DNA of 24,675 nt from RI-242 sp038246255 (GTDB lineage Bacteria; Planctomycetota; UBA1135; GCA-002686595), in contig JBBRWC010000061.1 of the NCBI GenBank assembly GCA_038246255.1, positions 1 to 24,675 on the forward strand, in the 5' to 3' direction. The notes under the pieces were generated by a model that saw only the letters and a program-made list of their open reading frames with translations, searched no databases and had not been told where the DNA came from. The position numbers and the translations under genes are program-made. Of this stretch, positions 6,896 through 13,897 are shown in pieces. The first letter of the stretch is position 1. Every line of letters starts with the position of its first letter.

Positions 6896-7498
6896 GTGTC
6901 GAAGCTGTCCACCCCCGATCTGTTCGCGCTGTGTGCCCTCGTGGCCGCAGCGGCGCTCGCACTCCGTCTTGAGCCCGTTGCCGTCGACGCCGGCACGGCC
7001 ACGCGCATGGACATTGACGCGCTGGTCGCTGGGTCCGAGCGCGTCGTGGAGGCGCGCGTCGTCCACGGCGAGAGCTTTGAAGATCCCCTCGGCACGGCGA
7101 TCGCGACCGATTGGACCCTCGACGTGGAGCGCACCTTCGTCGGGCCAGACGAGGCCGCGCTCGTCCTGCGCTGGCCCGGCGGGGTGTTGCCCGATGGCCG
7201 CGGCATGGTGGTGCCCGGGATGCCGCGCATCGCGCCAGGCGAGCGTGTGCTGCTTTTCCTCGCTGCAACCTCGGGCCGACTCGAATGGCGCATGCCCGTG
7301 GGATTGGCGCAGGGCAAGCTGCGCGTGGTTTCCACGCTCGGTGGTGAGCGTGCCCTTGTCAGCGACGGGGCCGCGTTGTGTCTGGTGGAGCCGGAGGGTG
7401 AAGCGTACATCCGCATGCCGTCCTACTCCCGCGACTACGCGGAGGTGGTCGCACAGATCCACGCTGCGGTCGCGCGGGCCGCGGGAGCGAACCGTTGA
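6896..7498 (+). CDS. Small exported protein paired with matrixin-type protease
   Basis: A 200-residue protein from GTG (6896). The frame is open further upstream, but a clean N-terminal membrane/signal helix (TPDLFALCALVAAAALALRL) begins just after this start, so the longer form is unlikely. After export come beta-rich segments: ALVAGSERVVEARVVH, TDWTLDVERTFVG, LRWPGGVLPDGRGMVVPGMP, and IAPGERVLLFL followed by VGLAQGKLRV. From memory this pattern ('...V.G.V......V.R...G.PGG......G.P.F..GERVLLFL...G..QGK') is a recurring uncharacterised family next to matrixin-like proteases in planctomycetes and myxobacteria. It overlaps the protease start by four bases (TTGA), so translation is coupled. A role as partner, chaperone or inhibitor of the protease is only inferred. 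Confidence 0.75.
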   Translation: MSKLSTPDLFALCALVAAAALALRLEPVAVDAGTATRMDIDALVAGSERVVEARVVHGESFEDPLGTAIATDWTLDVERTFVGPDEAALVLRWPGGVLPDGRGMVVPGMPRIAPGERVLLFLAATSGRLEWRMPVGLAQGKLRVVSTLGGERALVSDGAALCLVEPEGEAYIRMPSYSRDYAEVVAQIHAAVARAAGANR

Positions 7499-9726
7499 AA
7501 CCCGTCCTGCGCTTGGTGGGGGCGGTCGTCGTCCTTGTGCTCGTCGCCCTCAAGCTTGACGCCCACGTGCGGCTCGTGCACCCCTCGTCGAAGAACCCGC
7601 TCTACTGGCAGAACCCGGGCTCGATCTCGATCGTGACCCAAAGCGCCGGTTCGCAGGACATCGAGGACGGCAGCCATTTCACCGCGCTGCGCAACGCGAT
7701 TTCCGCGTGGAACGCCGTACCGGGCTCGAATGCGCGGCTCGTCGAAAACACGAATCCGCTCGCGCAGGCCAGCACCGATTGGCATTCCGACGACCTGCAC
7801 ATGGTGCTGTTTGACGAGGCCAACAGCTCGGGGTACTTCCCGTTCGGCTCGGGCATCGTGGCCATCACGCCAATCTGGTTTTTTTCAAACGGGCGGATCT
7901 CAGACGCGGACATCCTGTTCAACGGATCGGGGTTCCAGTTCACGACCTCCGGTGTCCCCGGGCGCTTTGACGTGCAGGACGTTGCTGCGCACGAAATTGG
8001 TCACTTGCTCGGGCTCGACCATTCGGGTTGGTCGGGTGCGACGATGTTCCCCTATGTCGACTCGACGGTGATCTTGCACCGCAGCCTCGCCGCCGACGAC
8101 AACGTCGGTTTGCGCTCCGCCTATCCGGCCGCGACATTCGCGACGATCAGCGGCCGTATCGAGCGCGCCGACGGCAGCGGCATCGCGCACGCACAGGTCG
8201 TCGCGCTCGACCAAGACGGTCGCACACGCGCGGGTATCCTCGCCGGAACATCGGGCAACTTCACCTTGACCGGTCTCGACGCCGGAACCTACACGCTCTA
8301 CGCGACACCCCTCGACGGACCGATCACCGCCGCGAACCTGACCGGTGGCCAAGTGGTCGCTATCGATTTTCAACCGACGTGGTACCCGACACCGGTCGCC
8401 GTTGCGGCCGGGGGGAGCGCGTCCGCGGCCACGCTGGTTGCGCTTCCCGATGCCACTATCAACCTCGGCCGTCCGACCGATCGCCTTCCGCTGCGCGCCA
8501 CGAGTGGTCAGGAAACGCTGTTGTCGTTGCGCGGGACCGGCCTCGCGGCGGGGTCGGCGCTCACATGCAGCGACCCAACGGTGACGATTAGCGTGCAAAA
8601 CTGGCTCGGCAGCGCGGTGATCTTCCGCGTGACCGTCGCCGCGGACGCGCTGCCGGGGCATGCGGACCTCGTCGTCACGAACCTCGCCGGCGAGCAGTCC
8701 GTGCTTTCCGCGGCGCTCGAGTTCGCTCCGCCGAATCCGACCGTCAGCGCGGTGAACCCGACGGTGGCAGGCTCTGGCGGAGGCGCCGCCGTGGTGTTGA
8801 CGGGCACGGGATTCCGGCCCGGCGCCCGGGTGGTCGTCGGCCCGCGCATCTACGCGGACGGCGAACCCGGGGGTGCAGTCGTCCTCGGACCGACGTCGAT
8901 CCAATTGACGCTCGCAGCGACTCCGCCCGGTGTCTACGACGTCGCAGTGATCGACGCGACGGGTGTCGAGGGTCGCAAAGTGGGGGCGCTGACCGCCGCC
9001 GAACTGCCCTCCCTCGAATCGGTGTTCCCCGCAGTCGGCAGTGCAGCCGGCGGGACGCTCGTGCGTGTGGGCGGCGCCGATTTTGCGCCGGGTGCACTGG
9101 TCAGGATCGACGGCCTGCCCCAAAACGATGTGATCTGGGTGGCTTCGAATCAGCTCGACTTCACGACATCGCCCGCGTTGCCCGGTGGGCCGTACGTGCT
9201 CGAGGTCGAAAACCCGGGCGGCTACGTGGCGAGCTCCGCGTTTGCGTTCGTGAGCGAACCCGATCCGCTGCTCGTCGATGTTCAACCTGCGGTCGGACCG
9301 GCTGCGGGCGGATCGGTCGTGACGCTGCTCGGCACCGGTTTCAGCGCCGACTCCGAGGTGGTTTTTGGCGCGCATCCCGTGACGGGCGAGGGTGGTACGC
9401 CGGCAAGCAGCGTCGTGTTCGTCGACAGCACGATCCTGGCGGTCGTGACACCCCCGGTTGGCGCGGGCGCGGCGACGGTGGTGGTGCGCGCACCGAAGAC
9501 CGGTCAAGCGGCGTTTGCGCCCGAGAGCTTCGTGTTTCAAAAGTCGCCCGGAAGTGGGGGCGGTGGGTGCCATATCCGTTCGATCGCACCCGGATCGAGC
9601 GGCGGATCGGGCGGTTTGGGTCCGATTCTGCAAGGTGGGCTTTGGATGCTGATTCTTGCGGCGGTCGCGGCCATCGCGGCGCGGCAAGCGACACGTCGGC
9701 TGGCGACACGTCGGCTGGCGCACTGA
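7495..9726 (+). CDS. Matrixin-type zinc metalloprotease with IPT/TIG domains and C-terminal anchor
   Basis: A 743-residue exported protein starting at TTG (7495), coupled to the preceding gene. A signal helix (3-20) is followed by a metzincin catalytic domain (about 24-212) with the zinc motif HEIGHLLGLDH (166-176) and a Met-turn near Met184. A carboxypeptidase-regulatory-like beta domain follows (217-272, SGNFTLTGLDAGTYTLYA). At least three IPT/TIG-like repeats start near 414, 506 and 592, each opening with 'P.V..V.PAVG.AAGG..V...G..F' and carrying G(T/A)xF. The C-terminus is a sorting-type tail: Gly-Ser linker, GGGGCHI (688-694), a hydrophobic helix (712-729) and an Arg cluster RQATRRLATRR. 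It probably cleaves extracellular protein while held at the surface. The substrate and the enzyme that processes the tail are unknown. The last codons lie in a 15-bp repeat array. Confidence 0.9.
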   Translation: MKPVLRLVGAVVVLVLVALKLDAHVRLVHPSSKNPLYWQNPGSISIVTQSAGSQDIEDGSHFTALRNAISAWNAVPGSNARLVENTNPLAQASTDWHSDDLHMVLFDEANSSGYFPFGSGIVAITPIWFFSNGRISDADILFNGSGFQFTTSGVPGRFDVQDVAAHEIGHLLGLDHSGWSGATMFPYVDSTVILHRSLAADDNVGLRSAYPAATFATISGRIERADGSGIAHAQVVALDQDGRTRAGILAGTSGNFTLTGLDAGTYTLYATPLDGPITAANLTGGQVVAIDFQPTWYPTPVAVAAGGSASAATLVALPDATINLGRPTDRLPLRATSGQETLLSLRGTGLAAGSALTCSDPTVTISVQNWLGSAVIFRVTVAADALPGHADLVVTNLAGEQSVLSAALEFAPPNPTVSAVNPTVAGSGGGAAVVLTGTGFRPGARVVVGPRIYADGEPGGAVVLGPTSIQLTLAATPPGVYDVAVIDATGVEGRKVGALTAAELPSLESVFPAVGSAAGGTLVRVGGADFAPGALVRIDGLPQNDVIWVASNQLDFTTSPALPGGPYVLEVENPGGYVASSAFAFVSEPDPLLVDVQPAVGPAAGGSVVTLLGTGFSADSEVVFGAHPVTGEGGTPASSVVFVDSTILAVVTPPVGAGAATVVVRAPKTGQAAFAPESFVFQKSPGSGGGGCHIRSIAPGSSGGSGGLGPILQGGLWMLILAAVAAIAARQATRRLATRRLAH

Positions 9727-9800
9727 GGGCGAGCGCACCGCCGGCGAGGGCACTGTCGGCGAGGGCACTGCCGGCGAGGGCACTGCCGGCGAGCGCACCG
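9688..9800. repeat. 15-bp tandem repeat array across a stop codon
   Basis: Seven consecutive 15-bp units start at 9688, 9703, 9718, 9733, 9748, 9763 and 9778, followed by a partial copy at 9793. The first two are identical (GCGACACGTCGGCTG), the third (GCGCACTGAGGGCGA) contains the protease TGA stop, and the last two are identical (GGGCACTGCCGGCGA). The strict period across coding and noncoding sequence shows one expanded array, not a protein-level repeat. It encodes the TRRLA-TRRLA tail of the protease. A run of six T follows. Confidence 0.9.
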
Positions 9801-9986
9801 TGGTTTTTTCTGGCCAGGCGGGGTGTGGCGGGTGTTCGCGTTAGGCCGATGAGCCTCGTGAAGACGTTTGGTTGGAGGGCCCCCTCCGCCCACCCGAGAC
9901 TGCGCTCGCGGCTGTTGGTTACGCGGATTTTCCCGGACGGGCCTTCGGGTGTGACCCCTGCGCCGCGCCTCCCGTAGAATCGGGGC
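9801..9986. other. Intergenic leader of the phosphodiesterase gene
   Basis: After the repeat array and a six-T run there are 180 bases with no supported gene. The inverted repeat GGAGGG-CC-CCCTCC lies near 9882. No convincing promoter is visible. Confidence 0.5.
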
Positions 9987-11396
9987 ATGCTGCGGCGGAT
10001 CAATGGCGGCTTGCTCCGGCTCGGGGCCGTGGCGCTCCTTTGCGCGTGTTCGCCCGCCGACGAGGGTGGTCGAGTCGGTGGCGGCAAAGTGCTGCTGATC
10101 GGTGTCGACGGGCTCGATCCGGGCCTCGTCGTCGAGTTGATCGAGCGCGGCCAAATGCCCAACCTCGGGCGTTTCCAAGCGGAAGGGGTGCTCGGGCCGC
10201 TCGAGACGCTGCGGCCCACCTATTCCCCGGTCCTGTGGACAACCATCGCGACCGGGCAACTGCCGTCCGAGCACGGTGTCGTCGACTTCCTCGAAGCGCA
10301 GAGCGAACTGCCGTTCACAAGTGAATCGCGCCGCGTGCCGGCCCTTTGGAATCTCGCGAGCGCCGCCGGGCTCGGTGTCGATGTCGCCGGCTGGTGGGTC
10401 ACGTGGCCCGCGGAGCCCATTCTCGGGCGCATGGCCGCTAGCTACGCCGCTCAAGCCCAAGCGCACGTGCTGTGGAAGTCCGCGTGGATCGCGGACTTCG
10501 AGGGCCAGACGTTCCCGCCGGGCCTGTTCGACACCCTGCGCCCGATGATCACGTTTGCCAGCGACCCCGCGCCGCTGCTGGACGAAGTTTGGCGCCACTT
10601 CCCGCGCCCGGACGACATCTCGCCGCTCACACGCCGACTGGTCACGGACCTCGCGTGGACACTTTCCGCGGACCGTTCGTTCACGCGCATCGGCAAACAC
10701 TTCCTCGCGAGCGATGCTGGCGAGCTCGTGCTCGTGTACCTCTCACTCCCGGACGTCGCGGGCCACCGTTTCTGGCGTTACCACCGACCCGAGGATTTTT
10801 CGTACGCGGTGCCGCCCGCGGAGATCGAGCGTTTTGGAGCATACCTCGCGCTCGCGTACACCGACGTCGACCGTGCGATCGGGGAACTTGTGGCAGCCGC
10901 CGGCGCCGGGCGCACCGTGCTCGTCGTGTCCGACCACGGCATGACGTTCGACTCCCAGGGGCGCGGCGATCCGAACGCCCTGACGTCCGGTCATCACCGC
11001 GACGCGGACCCGGGCCTGTTCGCCGCCCTCGGCGCGCCGTTTGTCGACGGGCGCGAGCGTGTCGCAGGCGACCCGCGGCCCCTTGGCAACGTGCTCGGCG
11101 TCGCACCGCTCGTCCTGCGCCTTCTCGGCCTCGCGCGGCCCGACCACTGGCCCGCGGTGCAGCACGGGAATCCCCTCGAGGATCTGCTCGCTCCGGCGTG
11201 GGCGGACGCGAACCCAGCGCGCGCCCGGAGCGCTTCCGATGCAAAGTGGCGCGAAGCCCATCCGCGCCGTGCGCCGCGCGCGCCCAGCGAAGATGCCAAC
11301 GAGGCTTTCCTCGCGGCCCTTCGCGACCTGGGGTATCTCGGCGAGACCCCACCCGCCGCTTCTACATCTTTGTCGCCAGTGCAAGACAACCCATGA
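9987..11396 (+). CDS. Type I phosphodiesterase/AlkP-superfamily lipoprotein
   Basis: A 469-residue protein from ATG 9987 with a lipoprotein signal (lipobox LCAC, Cys21). The mature part is an alkaline-phosphatase-superfamily hydrolase of the type I phosphodiesterase/nucleotide pyrophosphatase kind. It has LLIGVDGLDPG (37-46, metal Asp41), MPNL (57-60), the nucleophile segment TYSPVLWTTIATG (78-90), a second metal site LPDVAGHRFW (254-263; Asp256, His260), VSDHGM (314-319; Asp316, His317) and SGHHRD (334-339). These match the two-metal site of the superfamily. The substrate is a phosphate mono- or diester outside the cytoplasm, but which one cannot be read from sequence. The C-terminal 80 residues end in an FLAALRDLGYLGE motif seen in many AlkP-like planctomycete proteins. 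The stop overlaps the next ATG (ATGA), so the two genes are translationally coupled. Confidence 0.88.
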   Translation: MLRRINGGLLRLGAVALLCACSPADEGGRVGGGKVLLIGVDGLDPGLVVELIERGQMPNLGRFQAEGVLGPLETLRPTYSPVLWTTIATGQLPSEHGVVDFLEAQSELPFTSESRRVPALWNLASAAGLGVDVAGWWVTWPAEPILGRMAASYAAQAQAHVLWKSAWIADFEGQTFPPGLFDTLRPMITFASDPAPLLDEVWRHFPRPDDISPLTRRLVTDLAWTLSADRSFTRIGKHFLASDAGELVLVYLSLPDVAGHRFWRYHRPEDFSYAVPPAEIERFGAYLALAYTDVDRAIGELVAAAGAGRTVLVVSDHGMTFDSQGRGDPNALTSGHHRDADPGLFAALGAPFVDGRERVAGDPRPLGNVLGVAPLVLRLLGLARPDHWPAVQHGNPLEDLLAPAWADANPARARSASDAKWREAHPRRAPRAPSEDANEAFLAALRDLGYLGETPPAASTSLSPVQDNP

Positions 11397-12103
11397 GCAC
11401 GTTGGTTTACGACATCGAAGTCGCGGGAACGCCCTGGGAGGACGTGGATGCCGCCACGCGCGAATACCTGCTCGCCAAAGCGCGCGACGACGCCGAGCGC
11501 GAGTCCCTCCCCGAGCGCATGGCGCTCTTTCCGGGGCTCGGAAAGATCGTCGCGATCGGCATCTGGAGCGTCGACGCGGGCCGCGGGCTGTTGTTGCTCG
11601 AGGGCGAACCGGCCGCGCAGGAGCCCTGGCCGCGCGTCCCGGACACGGAGATTTTTCGCGGCTCTGAGGCCGACCTTCTGCGCAAATTTTGGGAGATCAC
11701 ATCGCGCCAGAATCCGCGTTTCGTGACCTACAATGGCCGCGGTTACGACGGACCCGTCGTGATGGTGCGCAGCGCGCAGTTGGGGATCGCCTGCCTGCGG
11801 GATCTTGTGGGCAATCGCTTTGACGTCGGCGCGCACTGCGACCTGATGGACGTGTTGTCCTTTTTCGGAGCGCGCCGCGAACACTATTCCCTCGACTACT
11901 GGTGCCGGCGTTTTGGCGTGGCCAGCCCCAAAAGCGGGCTCGACGGATCGCAAGTTGGCGCGGCCTACCGCGCGGGGCGCATCGAAGAGATCGGCGAATA
12001 CTGCCTGCGCGACGTGGAAGCGACGGCCAAGCTCTACCAGAAGCTCGCGCCCACGGTGATCCATCTGTTGCGGGGTGGTCCGCGCGCGGCGCCGATCACT
12101 TGA
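11393..12103 (+). CDS. DnaQ/PolB-like 3'-5' exonuclease
   Basis: A 236-residue cytoplasmic protein from ATG 11393, overlapping the lipoprotein stop as ATGA. It has an RNase H-fold exonuclease domain: motif I YDIEVAG with Asp7 and Glu9, motif II VTYNGRGYDGPVV (111-123) with Asn114 and Asp119, a CDLMDVLSFFG segment (149-159), and motif III YCLRDVEAT (203-211) with the Tyr-x3-Asp signature. This matches the 'predicted 3'-5' exonuclease related to the PolB exonuclease domain' family (Pfam DNA_pol_B_exo2-like). It should remove nucleotides from single-stranded DNA or RNA ends with two metals. All catalytic carboxylates are present. Its coupling to a surface phosphodiesterase is probably just compact packing. 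Its 3' end overlaps the opposite-strand membrane protein gene by eight bases. Confidence 0.88.
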   Translation: MSTLVYDIEVAGTPWEDVDAATREYLLAKARDDAERESLPERMALFPGLGKIVAIGIWSVDAGRGLLLLEGEPAAQEPWPRVPDTEIFRGSEADLLRKFWEITSRQNPRFVTYNGRGYDGPVVMVRSAQLGIACLRDLVGNRFDVGAHCDLMDVLSFFGARREHYSLDYWCRRFGVASPKSGLDGSQVGAAYRAGRIEEIGEYCLRDVEATAKLYQKLAPTVIHLLRGGPRAAPIT

Positions 12104-13850
12104 GCTTCCAAAACCGCAGCCAACGCCCTTCGCCGGTCGGTTCCGCGCCGGGGCGCCGCGCGCGCAGGTCGCTGATCGCGCGCTCGCTCGCGGCCGCCGC
12201 ATCCGGACCGGCGAATACGCCGCGCGGCTCGGCGAAGTAAACCGCGGCGGACCCCAGGCCGATGGCTTCGGTCTGAAGAGCCGGTTGGGCGTAGAGCGGC
12301 GGTTCGACCGGCAAAAGCGTGCGCCACGCGTAGAACGACACCGCGGGTGTCAGGCCGAGCGCGGATGGGTACCACACGACGGCACCCCGCGGGACATGCC
12401 GCGCCACTTCGCCGCCGAGTTCGAGGGGCGAAGGCCGCGTTGGGCCAAACACCCGCCAGGGCTCCGCGAGCCGCGCGGCGCCGAGTAGCCCGAGGGCCGC
12501 GGTGCCCACGAGCAACAGGGCAGCCGCGAGGGGCCGTCCCGCCGCCGCGAGCCGGTGGAGCGCCACACCGGCGAGCGCGGCGATGCCTGGCGCGAGGTGC
12601 AGCGCAAACGGCTCCTGCGGATCGCCGGTGTGACGGTAGAACGCGACTTGCACGAGCGCTCCTCCAATCAGCAGCGCCAGTGCAAAGGCCACTGGCACAC
12701 GCGGGTTCAATCGGAGCGCCTTAGCCGACGTAGCAGACAGAGCCGACGCCGCCGACGGAGCCAAAGGCGCCTGCGCGGCGCGCCACCCGAGAACGATGCC
12801 CCCCGCGGCCAACAACAGGGGGACGAGGCCGATATGGTCGAGCACGACGCGGCTTTGCACTGCCAACCACTCCGATAGCGGCAAGCTTCCGTCGAACAGC
12901 GGAGCAATGAGGTCCCGTGCGCGACCCGCCAGCGGTTCGCTTGAGCGGCCCAAGGCCCGCAGCGCGCGGCCGGCCAAGATGGCGTGCGCCCCGAGCCCCG
13001 CGGCAGATCCCAAAATCACCGCGAGCAGCGGTGCAAACACGCGCGCACGCACAACGGCAAACCCGAGCACCGCCAGCGGCGGCACAAAAAACAGCGGCAT
13101 GTACGCGGTCCAGCCGGCCATCGTGCCCGCACCACCCAGCAGCGCGAGCAACGCCCAACCCGCGCGCCCGCGGCGCAGAAACCGCGCCCACAGCAGGGCG
13201 ATCAGCGCGGTGGCCAGAAGGGATGGGTTTTCGTAGTTCACGAGTCCCGCATAAACGAGCGCGCCTGGCAGCAACGCAAAAACAACCGCGGCGGCGGCGC
13301 CGGCTTGTGCCACGCCGAGTTCCCGCAACGCGAGCGCGAACAGCACCGCCGCCAGGATCTGCGCAAGAACGAACGGTGCGCGCAGCACTCCTTCGATTCC
13401 CGCGGGGGGACGCCCTTCGCGCCACGCGTCTTGCCACCCGCTCGGACCGAGGACACGCAGTGCTCCGTGGGCGAGCTGCGGAACGAGCGGCGGATGGTTC
13501 GCGTACAGGTGTGCGTCCTTGGCGAGGTCCACGGGGGCTTCGACCTGCACGATCGGGTAGGGCCAGATCGCGCTCAGGTCGTCGCGCTCGTACCCGATCG
13601 CCGCGAGCGCGAAAAACGCGCCCTGAAACCCGTCAAACTGTTGGTCAAAGGTCCGCGTGAACTCGGGGACGCGCGCCGTGAGCGCCAGGGTGCCGCACAG
13701 GATGAGGGCCGCGAGAAACACGCGGGCTCCGGCGCGGGCGCGCGCGGTGGCGCGGGCGGAGAGGGGAACGGCGTCGCCGCGGGCGGGTCGGGCGTCGGGA
13801 GCGGGGGGGTGCACCCCAAGAGCGGACCCGGGGCGGGGGTCCGGCGTCAA
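12096..13850 (-). CDS. GT39/ArnT-like multipass membrane glycosyltransferase
   Basis: Up to 584 residues from TTG 13850; a GTG about 36 bases downstream is an equally possible start because the first 40 residues are Pro/Ala/Arg-rich. About ten hydrophobic helices follow from residue 43. The first outer loop has acidic and aromatic residues (FDQQFDGFQGAFF, 68-80; YERDD, 87-91) and LYANHPPLVPQL (115-126). The 'ANHPP' motif is typical of dolichyl/undecaprenyl-phosphate-sugar using GT-C enzymes such as ArnT and protein mannosyltransferase-like proteins. A soluble C-terminal domain follows the last helix (about 490-584). It probably transfers a sugar from a lipid carrier outside the membrane; donor and acceptor are unknown. 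It converges on the exonuclease gene with an 8-bp overlap and diverges from the sulfatase-like gene across fewer than 50 bases. Confidence 0.8.
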   Translation of the reverse strand: MTPDPRPGSALGVHPPAPDARPARGDAVPLSARATARARAGARVFLAALILCGTLALTARVPEFTRTFDQQFDGFQGAFFALAAIGYERDDLSAIWPYPIVQVEAPVDLAKDAHLYANHPPLVPQLAHGALRVLGPSGWQDAWREGRPPAGIEGVLRAPFVLAQILAAVLFALALRELGVAQAGAAAAVVFALLPGALVYAGLVNYENPSLLATALIALLWARFLRRGRAGWALLALLGGAGTMAGWTAYMPLFFVPPLAVLGFAVVRARVFAPLLAVILGSAAGLGAHAILAGRALRALGRSSEPLAGRARDLIAPLFDGSLPLSEWLAVQSRVVLDHIGLVPLLLAAGGIVLGWRAAQAPLAPSAASALSATSAKALRLNPRVPVAFALALLIGGALVQVAFYRHTGDPQEPFALHLAPGIAALAGVALHRLAAAGRPLAAALLLVGTAALGLLGAARLAEPWRVFGPTRPSPLELGGEVARHVPRGAVVWYPSALGLTPAVSFYAWRTLLPVEPPLYAQPALQTEAIGLGSAAVYFAEPRGVFAGPDAAAASERAISDLRARRPGAEPTGEGRWLRFWKLK

Positions 13851-13897
13851 CGTCCGATCCGCGGGCGGTGGGAGCCGGTACGATCCGCGACCGATCT

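Noticed and set aside
6593..7462. Extension of the HDOD protein by 290 codons upstream
   Set aside because: The extension is antisense to the small exported protein gene, and the HDOD domain starts right after ATG 6592.
7900..9798. A 632-codon open frame antisense to the metalloprotease
   Set aside because: Arg/His-rich composition with no domain; an effect of high third-position GC in the real gene on the other strand.
12720..12770. Repeated GCCGAC-type bases in the GT39-like gene
   Set aside because: Too degenerate for a tandem repeat; encodes an Ala/Ser loop between membrane helices.
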